Assembly: GCA_034421295.1 (NCBI GenBank)
Contig: DAOUKM010000003.1
Location: 186,001 to 250,000 of the forward strand
Length of the DNA stretch: 64,000 nucleotides
Direction: 5' to 3'
Origin: CAUZIR01 sp034421295
GTDB lineage: Bacteria > Chloroflexota > Dehalococcoidia > Lucifugimonadales > UBA2962
Positions within the stretch are counted from its first letter, which is position 1; each line of letters starts with the position of its first letter. Shown in pieces: positions 53,436-61,669 of this stretch. A program made the position numbers and the translations under genes. The notes under the pieces are model-generated. The model was given only the letters and a program-made list of their open reading frames with translations, ran no database searches and was not told the origin of the DNA.

Positions 53436-53545
53436 GGCGCGACGAGTATGGTCGGGTCTCGGCGGATCGCCGTGTGCCTTTTGGCCGGCGAAATTCTCGC
53501 CCCGCCAGCTACGGGACCGATCAAATGCACTAGAGGCGGCGCCAC

Positions 53546-54493
53546 ATGGTGATTGAGCAAGCTCCAACCCAACTCCTTACTAGAGAAGTGCCCGAGCAGG
53601 GGAGTGCGGTAACGATGAAGTCCCTCCTGGAGGCGGGGGTCCACTTCGGACACCAGAAGAGGCGATGGAACCCCAAGATGAGGCAGTACATCTTCTCGGC
53701 CCGCAACGGGATCCACATCATCGATCTACAGCAGACCCTGAAGCTGCTCGAAAAGGCCAAGGAGTTCATCGCCGATGTCTCGGCCCAGGGCAAGCGCGTC
53801 GTCTTCGTCGGCACCAAGCGCCAGGCGCACGAGACCATCACCAACGAGGCTCAGCGGTGTGGCGCATTCTACGTGTCGACGAGGTGGCTGGGGGGCACCC
53901 TGACCAACTTCAAGACCATCCAGACCCGCATGGACTACCTGGTCAAGCTCGAGGAGCGCAAGGCGGCCGGGGAGTTTGAGCGTCGGCCGAAGAAGGAGGC
54001 TCAGAGGCTCGAGGACTCGATCAAGAGGCTGAACCGCTACCTGGGCGGCATCAAGGAGATGGTCGAGATGCCGGGGGCGCTGTTCGTGGTCGACATCGGC
54101 AAGGAATCGCTTGCGGTCGCCGAGGCCGAGCGCGTTGGGGTTCCCGTGGTGGCCCTGGTCGACTCGGACTGCGATCCGACCAAGGTTGACTACGTGATCC
54201 CGGGCAATGATGACGCAATTCGTTCGATCAGGCTTGTTACGGGTCAGATGGCCGACGCGGTCATCGAGGGCCGCAACAGGCGGGAATCGATGGAGGAGGA
54301 CCTGCGCGATTCGTCCAGTGACGATGACGCCGTGGCAATGAGGGCCGCCGCCGCCATCGCCCTGGAGCAGGCTGCCCGGGACGAGGTGGACCTGGGCCCG
54401 GAGGCCGCGGAGGTGCCCGAGGACCTTCCGGTGGAAGATCAGGCAGCGGGGCCGGACGAAGGCGGCGCCGAGGCCGCTGCAACTCAGGAATGA
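53546..54493 (+). CDS. rpsB: Ribosomal protein S2, with acidic C-terminal extension
   Basis: 315 residues; most bacterial S2 proteins are 230-260. Core motifs: MKSLLEAGVHFGHQKRRWNP, MRQYIFSARNGIHIIDLQQT, STRWLGGTLTNFKTI, PDxIDIGKE-like VVDIGKESLAVAEA, and NDDAIRSIRLVT. After residue 240 there is an acidic, Ala/Glu-rich tail (EEDLRDSSSDDDAVAMRAAA...). ATG 53546 has AGAGGCGG upstream; a second ATG at 53612 (MKSLLEAG) would remove 22 residues and cannot be excluded. First gene of the long core operon. Confidence 0.97.
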   Translation: MVIEQAPTQLLTREVPEQGSAVTMKSLLEAGVHFGHQKRRWNPKMRQYIFSARNGIHIIDLQQTLKLLEKAKEFIADVSAQGKRVVFVGTKRQAHETITNEAQRCGAFYVSTRWLGGTLTNFKTIQTRMDYLVKLEERKAAGEFERRPKKEAQRLEDSIKRLNRYLGGIKEMVEMPGALFVVDIGKESLAVAEAERVGVPVVALVDSDCDPTKVDYVIPGNDDAIRSIRLVTGQMADAVIEGRNRRESMEEDLRDSSSDDDAVAMRAAAAIALEQAARDEVDLGPEAAEVPEDLPVEDQAAGPDEGGAEAAATQE

Positions 54494-54505
54494 ACGGGGG
54501 CTGAC

Positions 54506-55009
54506 TTGGAGATCAGTGTAGCAACGATAAAGGCGCTCAGGGAGGAGATGGGTGCCGGCGTTATGGACGCCAAGAGGGCTCTGGAAGAGACCGAAGGCGA
54601 CGTGGACAGAGCTCGCGAGCTGCTGAGGCAGCGCGGAGTCGCCGCGGCCGTCAAGAAGGCCAACCGGAGCGCCAAAGAGGGTCTGGTCGAGGCGTACATC
54701 CATGGTGCCGGCAGGGTAGGCGTGCTCGTCGAGGTTAACTGCGAAACCGACTTCGTTGCGCGCACCGACGACTACAGGGAACTCGCGCACAACCTGGCCA
54801 TGCAGATCGCCGCCATGTCGCCCAAATACATCGAGGAGTCCGACATCCCCGACGACGAGGCAGGTGACCCGGCGGAAGTCGCGCTCATGGCCCAGCCGTA
54901 CATCAGAGATGCCTCCCTGTCCATAAGGGACCTTGTTCTGGAGGTAGCCGGCAAGCTGGGAGAGAACATCAAGGTAAAGAGGTTCTCCCGGTTCGCGCTG
55001 GGCGAATAG
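54506..55009 (+). CDS. tsf: Elongation factor Ts, short form
   Basis: 167 residues against about 280 in E. coli. UBA-like N-terminus (IKALREEMGAGVMDAKRALE), the EGDVDRARELLRQRG helix, and core VNCETDFVAR with the Asp-Phe that disrupts the GDP site of EF-Tu. Only one dimerisation-core half is present, as in other short bacterial EF-Ts. TTG start with GGGGG upstream, 12 bases after rpsB. Confidence 0.95.
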   Translation: MEISVATIKALREEMGAGVMDAKRALEETEGDVDRARELLRQRGVAAAVKKANRSAKEGLVEAYIHGAGRVGVLVEVNCETDFVARTDDYRELAHNLAMQIAAMSPKYIEESDIPDDEAGDPAEVALMAQPYIRDASLSIRDLVLEVAGKLGENIKVKRFSRFALGE

Positions 55010-55023
55010 CGTCGGGGGCGGGG

Positions 55024-55764
55024 ATGGCCTCGCATAAGTCCGCCTACAGGCGGGTTCTTCTCAAGCTCAGCGGAGAGTCCTTCAAGGGCGAGCGGGGTTA
55101 CGGTATCGATCCCGAGGCCGTCAACCATATCGCCGGCCAGATCCAGTCGATACACGAGATGGGCGTGCAGGTGGGCGTCGTCGTCGGCGGGGGCAACATA
55201 TGGCGCGGCGCAGACGCCGAGTATGAGGGGATGGACCGGGTGGCGGCCGACTACGCGGGAATGCTGGCCACGATCGTCAATGCACTCTCCCTGCAGGACT
55301 CCCTGGAGCGACTCAGGGGAGTGGACACCAGAACCCAGACGGGCATCAACGTCCAGCAGATCGCCGAGCCCTATATACGTCGGCGCGCGGTAAGGCACCT
55401 TGAGAAGGGGAGGGTGGTCATTTTCGCTGCGGGCATCGGCAACCCCTACATGACCACGGACACCGCGGCGGCCCTGCGGGCGGTCGAGATCGAAGCGAAC
55501 GTGCTGCTGATGGCCAAATATGCCGTTGACGGCGTGTACGGCACCGACCCCAACCTGGACCCCAACGCCGAAAAGCATGAGTTCGTCACATACCAGGAGG
55601 CGCTGGAACGCAGGCTTGGTGTAATGGACGCGACGGCCCTGTCCCTGTGCATGGAAAACAGGCTGCCGATCAGGGTGTTCGACATCACCCTGGAGGAGAA
55701 TCTCCCCCGGATCATCGCCGGAGAGGCCATAGGTTCACTGGTGTCCGATACCCGCATGGACTGA
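55024..55764 (+). CDS. pyrH: Uridylate kinase
   Basis: 246 residues of the amino-acid-kinase fold: RVLLKLSGESFKGERGYGID, VVVGGGNIWRG, DYAGMLATIVNALSLQDSLE, and FAAGIGNPYMTTDTAAALRA. Phosphorylates UMP to UDP. ATG with GGGG upstream, 14 bases after tsf. Conserved tsf-pyrH-frr order. Confidence 0.97.
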   Translation: MASHKSAYRRVLLKLSGESFKGERGYGIDPEAVNHIAGQIQSIHEMGVQVGVVVGGGNIWRGADAEYEGMDRVAADYAGMLATIVNALSLQDSLERLRGVDTRTQTGINVQQIAEPYIRRRAVRHLEKGRVVIFAAGIGNPYMTTDTAAALRAVEIEANVLLMAKYAVDGVYGTDPNLDPNAEKHEFVTYQEALERRLGVMDATALSLCMENRLPIRVFDITLEENLPRIIAGEAIGSLVSDTRMD

Positions 55765-55835
55765 CCCCGACGTAAACTGTCTGGGGGCGCCGCCAGCCCG
55801 TTCACCGCGCAAACTACTCGAGAGGAGCCGGGAAG

Positions 55836-56396
55836 ATGGCTATCGAAGACGTCGTAAAGGACGCTCACGATCGCATGGGCAAGTCGGTCGAGGCCCTTAG
55901 GCGGGAACTGTCCACAATCAGGACCGGCCGGGCCAGCCCCCGTCTATTGGACTCGATCCAGGTCAACTATTATGGCACCTTAACCCCGCTCAACCAGCTG
56001 GCCACCATCACGGTGCCGGAGGCCAGGGTCTTGCTCATTCAGGTCTGGGACCGTGGAGCGTCCGCCGATGTGGAAAAGGCCATCCTGGCCTCCGACCTGG
56101 GTCTGACCCCTAACAGCGATGGCGAGGTCATCCGTATAACGCTGCCGGTACTCACCGAGGAGCGGCGCAGGGAACTGGTGAAGGTCGTGGCCCGCAAGGC
56201 GGAGGACGGCCATGTAGCTGTCCGCAACATCAGGAGGGCCTCCATAGAGGGGCTTCGAAAGCTGGAAAAGGATGGCGAGATAGGCCAGGACGAGGGACGC
56301 CGAGCGCAGGACCAGGTTCAGAAGATAACCGACAGCTACATCGGCGAGATGGACGGACTCAGGAAGGACAAAGAGTCCGAGGTGCTCGAGGTATAG
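55836..56396 (+). CDS. frr: Ribosome recycling factor
   Basis: 186 residues, full length. Contains STIRTGRASPRLLDSIQVNY, PLNQLATITVPEARVLLIQV, LTEERRRELVKVVARKAEDG and VRNIRRASIEGLRKLEKDGE. Splits post-termination ribosomes with EF-G. ATG with AGAGGAG upstream. It lies about 70 bases after pyrH. Confidence 0.98.
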   Translation: MAIEDVVKDAHDRMGKSVEALRRELSTIRTGRASPRLLDSIQVNYYGTLTPLNQLATITVPEARVLLIQVWDRGASADVEKAILASDLGLTPNSDGEVIRITLPVLTEERRRELVKVVARKAEDGHVAVRNIRRASIEGLRKLEKDGEIGQDEGRRAQDQVQKITDSYIGEMDGLRKDKESEVLEV

Positions 56397-56438
56397 CGGT
56401 GCCATGAGCCGCGACGTCTTTGGACCGGTGAACGTGGT

Positions 56439-57146
56439 ATGAGGGCAGATGTCCCGGGGCATGTCGCGATCATCATGGACGGCAACGGTCGCTGGGCCAA
56501 AGAGCGTGGCTGGAGCCGTTCAGAAGGCCACCGCCTCGGCACGGAGAACGTTCGCCGGGTCGTGCGGGCTCTGGCCAGGCGGGGCGTCGGCTACGTGACG
56601 ATTTACGCCTTTTCCACTGAGAATTGGGACAGGCCCGCCCACGAGGTTCACTCGCTGATGGAACTGCTGGGACGCACGATAGAGTCGGAGACGGCGGTCC
56701 TGCACGCCGAGGGCGTCAGGATCAGGCATCTGGGCAGGCTGGACAGGCTGCCCGAGTCCCTGCAGGCGGCCGTTGAGCGGAGCGTTGAACTGACCCGCCA
56801 CAACACCACCATCAACCTCAGCGTGGCGTTCGACTACGGCGGCCGGGAGGAGATAGTCGGAGCCGCCCGCCGACTGATCGAATCGGGCGTAGATGCCCGT
56901 GACCTGACCGAGCAGATGCTGGCGGCCGAGCTGTATACGGCCGGCATGCCGGACCCGGACCTGATTATCCGCACCGCGGGGGAGATGCGCCTCAGCAACT
57001 TCCTGCTCTGGCAGTCGGCCTACGCCGAGTACTACTCGACGTCTACCCTGTGGCCTGATTTCGACGAGACCCATCTGGAGCTGGCGCTCGAGGAGTACGA
57101 ACGCAGACAGAGGCGTTTTGGCCGCATTGAGGCGGCGGCACCCTAG
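56439..57146 (+). CDS. uppS: Isoprenyl (undecaprenyl) diphosphate synthase
   Basis: 235 residues of the cis-prenyltransferase family: HVAIIMDGNGRWAKERGWSR with the catalytic Asp, YAFSTENWDRP, and the C-terminal DLIIRTAGEMRLSNFLLWQS, YAEYYSTSTLWPDFDE. Makes the C55-type lipid carrier for cell-wall polymers. It lies in the frr-uppS-cdsA-dxr order. Confidence 0.96.
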   Translation: MRADVPGHVAIIMDGNGRWAKERGWSRSEGHRLGTENVRRVVRALARRGVGYVTIYAFSTENWDRPAHEVHSLMELLGRTIESETAVLHAEGVRIRHLGRLDRLPESLQAAVERSVELTRHNTTINLSVAFDYGGREEIVGAARRLIESGVDARDLTEQMLAAELYTAGMPDPDLIIRTAGEMRLSNFLLWQSAYAEYYSTSTLWPDFDETHLELALEEYERRQRRFGRIEAAAP

Positions 57147-57149
57147 AGG

Positions 57150-58034
57150 GTGACCACGGTGTCTGGCAATCGGGCCGGAGCCGGGCCGTTTGGCGAAGGT
57201 ATCGGCCCGGACCTGCTGCGGGGCGAACTGGCGCGGCGCTTTGCCGCCTCGGCCGTCCTGCTGCCGATCGTGCTGGCGGCGGTATGGGGAGGCGGCAACT
57301 GGCTCGCCGCACTGCTTGGCGCCGCGGCTGTCATCGGCTCCCATGAGTTGACGCGCATGGCGGCCGGGCTCGGATCCAGACCGGTGGTCCCGGTGGCGCT
57401 GACATGGTCCGTCGGACTGGTTGTCGCAGCTCATCTTCATGCCGCCGGGCACCCGCTCATACTGACCGTCGTGCCGGCGCTTGCCGGTGGAGCGCTGGTC
57501 TCTGCGGCGGCCGTGGGAGCGGGTCGCGGTCCAGCGAGTTGGCGAGCCGATTTTTCGGCCACCGCCGGATCCGCACTGTTTGCGGGGGGACTGCTCGGGT
57601 TCGGGGCGCTCTTGAGGGGTCTGGGTGACGGTGCCGAGTGGGCGATCGCGATGCTGCTCATTATCGCGGCGGCCGACGTGGGAGCATATGCGGTCGGGTC
57701 CCGCTACGGCAGGCACAAGCTCGCGCCGTCGATATCGCCGGGCAAGAGCTGGGAGGGCGCCGTTGCCGGCCTGGCGGCGGCTGTGGCGGTGGCGATTGCC
57801 CTGGGGGCAGGATTCGGGCTGGCTGTATCGGTGTCGGTGGCGGCCGGGCTGGGGGCGCTGATGTGGGGCGGCGCCCTTGCAGGTGATCTGCTGGAGTCCG
57901 GCCTCAAGCGTCGCGCCGGGGTCAAGGATTCCGGTAGCCTCATTCCCGGTCACGGAGGCCTTTTCGATCGACTCGATTCGATAGTCCTTAACCTGGTGCT
58001 CTGCTACTGCTTTGTGCGCTGGGTGGCGGGTTGA
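57150..58034 (+). CDS. cdsA: Phosphatidate cytidylyltransferase
   Basis: 294 residues, polytopic membrane protein with about eight hydrophobic segments. The C-terminal CDP-alcohol signature ESGLKRRAGVKDSGSLIPGH, GGLFDRLDS is intact. Makes CDP-diacylglycerol from CTP and phosphatidate. GTG start 3 bases after the uppS stop. Confidence 0.95.
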   Translation: MTTVSGNRAGAGPFGEGIGPDLLRGELARRFAASAVLLPIVLAAVWGGGNWLAALLGAAAVIGSHELTRMAAGLGSRPVVPVALTWSVGLVVAAHLHAAGHPLILTVVPALAGGALVSAAAVGAGRGPASWRADFSATAGSALFAGGLLGFGALLRGLGDGAEWAIAMLLIIAAADVGAYAVGSRYGRHKLAPSISPGKSWEGAVAGLAAAVAVAIALGAGFGLAVSVSVAAGLGALMWGGALAGDLLESGLKRRAGVKDSGSLIPGHGGLFDRLDSIVLNLVLCYCFVRWVAG

Positions 58035-58067
58035 GTGACCGGTCGGCGCGCGAGTGGGAGTAGGAAC

Positions 58068-59240
58068 GTGAACAGGAAGAGGAAGGGAATCGCCCTGCTC
58101 GGTTCCACCGGCTCGATCGGAACCCAGACACTGGATGTCGTCAGGCGCTTTCCCGACCGGCTGAAGGTGGTGGGGCTGGCGGCGAGGCGCTCGTTGGACC
58201 TGCTGGGAAGTCAGGTCCGAGAGTTCGGACCCAGGCTGGTGTATTGCGAGGGGGACGATCGAGAGCGGGCGGCGCTCCTGGAGGAAGGCAGCGCCCTGTG
58301 TTCGCTTGAGGAGATGGCTCTTGACGAGGAGGTCGACCTGCTGGTCACCGCGACCGTGGGGGACATCGCGCTTCCCCCCACACTTGCGGCACTCAGGGCC
58401 GGCAAGACGGTCGCTCTGGCCAACAAGGAGTCGATCGTCATGGCCGGCGATCTCCTCACCAGGGTTGCGGCCCAGCACGGCGGCGCCCTTCTGCCCATTG
58501 ACAGCGAGCCCAACGCCATCTGGCAGTGTCTGCGCGGTGAGGAGCGCACCGTCTCACGCCTGATCATCACCGCCTCGGGCGGAGCGATGCGCCGCGCAAC
58601 GCCCGAGCAGCTCGCCCGGGTCACGCCCGATCAGGCGCTGCAACACCCGACCTGGGTTATGGGCCCGAAAATCACGATCGACTCCGCCACCCTGATGAAC
58701 AAGGCCTTTGAGGTGATAGAGGCCAGGTGGCTGTTCGACGTGCCCTGGGAGCGCATAGAGGTGGTGATCCACCCTCAAAGCATGATTCACTCGATGGTCG
58801 AGTTCGACGACGGCTCGGTGAAGGCCCAGATCAGCCCGCCCGACATGAAGCTCCCGATCCAGTATGCGCTGCTGCATCCGGAGCGCCTGGAAAACGCAGA
58901 GATATGCAGGTTCGACCCGGTGGCCACAGGCGCGCTGACATTCGAGAAGCTGGACGGCGATCGCTATCCGTGCTTCGCCCTTGCGATGGATTACGGGAGG
59001 CGAGGGGGTACATGGCCGGCCGCCCTGTGCGGGGCGGACGAGATGGCTGTCGACAGTTTCCTGGCCGGGGACATCGCCTTTACCGATATCCCCGGGGTGA
59101 TCGAGCGGACGCTGATGGGTCACCAGGCTGTCAATGAGCCAACGGAGGATGACGCACTTGAGGCGGCCCGCTGGGCTCGCGCCAGGGTCGCCGACCTGGT
59201 GCGGGAGGCCCGGAATGACTCTCGTCCGGACAGGGCATAG
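58068..59240 (+). CDS. dxr: 1-deoxy-D-xylulose 5-phosphate reductoisomerase
   Basis: About 390 residues. NADPH-binding IALLGSTGSIGTQTLDVV, ANKESIVMAG, the metal/catalytic site LPIDSEPNAIWQCLRG, TASGGAMR and the flexible loop HPTWVMGPKITIDSATLMNK. Second step of the MEP isoprenoid pathway. I prefer GTG 58068, with GGGAG upstream and only a short N-terminus before the Rossmann motif; a GTG at 58035 adds 11 basic residues. Same pathway as ispG in this operon. Confidence 0.96.
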   Translation: MNRKRKGIALLGSTGSIGTQTLDVVRRFPDRLKVVGLAARRSLDLLGSQVREFGPRLVYCEGDDRERAALLEEGSALCSLEEMALDEEVDLLVTATVGDIALPPTLAALRAGKTVALANKESIVMAGDLLTRVAAQHGGALLPIDSEPNAIWQCLRGEERTVSRLIITASGGAMRRATPEQLARVTPDQALQHPTWVMGPKITIDSATLMNKAFEVIEARWLFDVPWERIEVVIHPQSMIHSMVEFDDGSVKAQISPPDMKLPIQYALLHPERLENAEICRFDPVATGALTFEKLDGDRYPCFALAMDYGRRGGTWPAALCGADEMAVDSFLAGDIAFTDIPGVIERTLMGHQAVNEPTEDDALEAARWARARVADLVREARNDSRPDRA

Positions 59241-59301
59241 GGGAGTCACGGGTGACCTCTCCCGCCGTAAGCCCCGGACCACGATGAAGGCCTAAGGAGC
59301 G

Positions 59302-60501
59302 ATGTTCGACATACCTTCGTGGCTCCTCATAATTCCCGTTCTGGGATTCCTGATATTCGTCCACGAGCTGGGGCACTTCGTGACCGCCAAGTGGTTCGGG
59401 ATCAGGGTCACGGAGTTCGGGTTTGGATTTCCACCGCGTCTACTAGGCTTCCGATTCGGGGACACGGTGTACACCCTCAACCTCATCCCCCTGGGCGGCT
59501 TCGTCAAGATGGTGGGAGAAGAGGATCCCTCCGATCCCCACAGCTTCGCCCGGCAGCACCGCTGGAAACGGGCGATCGTCTTGGTCGCCGGGTCATTCAT
59601 GAATCTGGTGGTGCCGGTCGTGATCTTCACCGTGCTGTTCATGCTGCCCCACGACAAGCTGGTGAGCAGCGAGGTGATGATCGCCGGTGTAGCCCCCGGC
59701 TCGCCGGCGCAGGAGGCCGGTCTGCGGGGAGGCGATACGATCCTTCAGGTCGACGGACAGCGGGTCACCGAGCCGAGGCATCTGGTCGACATCGTTCAGG
59801 GCAAAAGGGGAAGTCCGGTTGAACTCGTGGTGAGAAGGGGCTCTCTGGTCTCCGGCCTCGGCTCGTCTCCGGAACTGGCCGTGACCGATGCGCTCTTGCT
59901 GACCCCAAGATTGGATCCGCCAGAGCTGACCGTGGTTGAGACCGTCGCCGATCCGGCAACCGAGGTCTCCCTCAGAGACGCGCGCCGCTATAACCCGTCC
60001 CTGGAGCTGGGTGACACCCTTACCCAGGGCGCCATCGGCGTTTCCATCGTGCTGGCCAACCCTATAATCCGCCCGGCGACCGAGCCCATCTGGCGCGCCT
60101 TTCCGATGTCGTTCCGCACCATCGGGGACATCCTGGTGGTGACCAAGGACGGGATCACCCAGGGGCTGTCCTCGGGGCGGAACCCCGGCGTGGCCGGCCC
60201 CATAGGCATTGCCCAGGCCACGGGGGAGGTGGTGGACGAGCTGGGCTTTTCGTGGGTGTTCCAGCTCACGGCGCTGCTCAGCGTATCGCTGGGCATCATG
60301 AACATCCTGCCCATTCCCGCCCTTGACGGCGGTCGCCTCCTTTTCGTGGTGATAGAGTGGGCCCGCGGGGGCAAGCGCATCTCGCCCCGGCACGAGGGCC
60401 TGACGCACATGATGGGATTTGCGGTGCTCATCGGTCTGATCGTCGTTATCAGCTATTTCGACGTGCTGCGCGTCTTGAACGGTGGCAGCATCCTGCGGTA
60501 G
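59302..60501 (+). CDS. rseP: Site-2 intramembrane metalloprotease RseP/RasP-like
   Basis: 399 residues. First membrane helix has the zinc site FIVHELGHFVTAKWFG; a PDZ domain at about 120-200 (IAGVAPGSPAQEAGLRGGDT); C-terminal membrane part has NILPIPALDGGRLLFV, the third ligand motif. Cleaves membrane anti-sigma factors or signal-peptide remnants. ATG with AAGGAG upstream. The position between dxr and ispG is common. Confidence 0.95.
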   Translation: MFDIPSWLLIIPVLGFLIFVHELGHFVTAKWFGIRVTEFGFGFPPRLLGFRFGDTVYTLNLIPLGGFVKMVGEEDPSDPHSFARQHRWKRAIVLVAGSFMNLVVPVVIFTVLFMLPHDKLVSSEVMIAGVAPGSPAQEAGLRGGDTILQVDGQRVTEPRHLVDIVQGKRGSPVELVVRRGSLVSGLGSSPELAVTDALLLTPRLDPPELTVVETVADPATEVSLRDARRYNPSLELGDTLTQGAIGVSIVLANPIIRPATEPIWRAFPMSFRTIGDILVVTKDGITQGLSSGRNPGVAGPIGIAQATGEVVDELGFSWVFQLTALLSVSLGIMNILPIPALDGGRLLFVVIEWARGGKRISPRHEGLTHMMGFAVLIGLIVVISYFDVLRVLNGGSILR

Positions 60502-60511
60502 CGTGGGCAGC

Positions 60512-61651
60512 ATGAAGCGTAGAGTCTCAAAGCCCATATACGTCGGCGGCGTCAAGGTAGGTGGGGATGCCCCCATATCCGTACAGACCATGACCAAGAC
60601 CGACACCCGCGACGTCGATGCGACCGTGCGCCAGATCGAGGAGGCCACCGAGGCCGGCTGCGACATAATCCGCTGCGCGGTGCCGGACAAGCAGGCGGCC
60701 GAGGGTCTGGCCGAGATCGTCAGGCGTTCGCGCGTGCCGGTCGTCGCAGACATCCATTTCCACTATCAGCTGGCCCTGATTGCTCTGGAGAGCGGTGTGG
60801 ACTGCCTGCGATTGAACCCGGGCAACATCCGCGACCGCGAGAAGGTCGAGACGATCGTAAAGGCGGCCAAGGAGCGGCGTGTGCCCATCCGCATAGGCGT
60901 AAACTTCGGCAGCCTACCCCCGGTGGGCGGCATAGGGGCGACCCGCGGGGTGTCTCGCCACACCGACCGGGTAAACGAGCTTCCGAAGGCCGGTGAGGCG
61001 GAGATCGGGCAATACACCGTGGTAGACCACATGGTGGAGACCGGCCTGTGGGAAATCGGCATCCTTGAGGACCTTGACTTCGACCTGATCAAGATCTCCC
61101 TCAAGGCCTTTGATATCGACACCACCATCGAGGCCTACCGCCGCATGGCCGGCCTGGTTCCATACCCCCTGCACCTCGGGATCACGGAGGCCGGTACGGC
61201 CAGGGCTGGCAGCATCCGGAGCGCGATGGGCCTGGGCGCCCTCCTGTACGAGGGTATCGGCGACACCATAAGGGTTTCGCTCTCCGACGAGCCGGCCGAG
61301 GAGATCTACACCGGCATCGAGATCCTCAAGTCGCTGAACCTGCGCAAGGAGGGTGCAACGCTGGTCGCCTGCCCTTCGTGCGGACGTGCGGACGTCGACA
61401 TTCGCGGTTTGGCCAATGATGTCGAGGAGCTACTGCGCAAGACCAAGACGCCGGTGAAGGTGGCGGTTATGGGCTGCGAGGTCAATGGGCCGGGTGAGGC
61501 AAAGGATGCCGACGTGGGCATAGCCGCAGGCGTGGGACGCGCGATCATCTTTCGCAAGGGAAGAAAGTCGAAGATAGTCGAAGAGTCCGAAATGCTCGCT
61601 GCGCTGATGGAGGAGATCCGCGAGGTCGAAAAGGAGCTAGCGCAGGTCTAG
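60512..61651 (+). CDS. ispG: (E)-4-hydroxy-3-methylbut-2-enyl-diphosphate synthase
   Basis: 379 residues from ATG 60512, 10 bases after the rseP stop; an in-frame GTG at 60482 would overlap rseP and add 10 residues. TIM-barrel part: PISVQTMTKTDTRDVDATVR, DIHFHYQLALIA, LRLNPGNI. The 4Fe-4S ligands are in LVACPSCGRADVD and VMGCEVNGPGEAKDADVGIA. MEP-pathway enzyme that reduces MEcPP to HMBPP. Confidence 0.96.
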   Translation: MKRRVSKPIYVGGVKVGGDAPISVQTMTKTDTRDVDATVRQIEEATEAGCDIIRCAVPDKQAAEGLAEIVRRSRVPVVADIHFHYQLALIALESGVDCLRLNPGNIRDREKVETIVKAAKERRVPIRIGVNFGSLPPVGGIGATRGVSRHTDRVNELPKAGEAEIGQYTVVDHMVETGLWEIGILEDLDFDLIKISLKAFDIDTTIEAYRRMAGLVPYPLHLGITEAGTARAGSIRSAMGLGALLYEGIGDTIRVSLSDEPAEEIYTGIEILKSLNLRKEGATLVACPSCGRADVDIRGLANDVEELLRKTKTPVKVAVMGCEVNGPGEAKDADVGIAAGVGRAIIFRKGRKSKIVEESEMLAALMEEIREVEKELAQV

Positions 61652-61669
61652 TCTGGCCTCCGCGCGCCA

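Noticed and set aside
56520..58478. Very long minus-strand open frame of about 650 codons
   Set aside because: It is antisense to uppS, cdsA and dxr, which have clear family motifs. High GC with few AT-rich stops explains it.
59593..60753. Long minus-strand open frame opposite rseP/ispG
   Set aside because: Composition is His/Arg-rich shadow coding; the plus-strand genes are certain.
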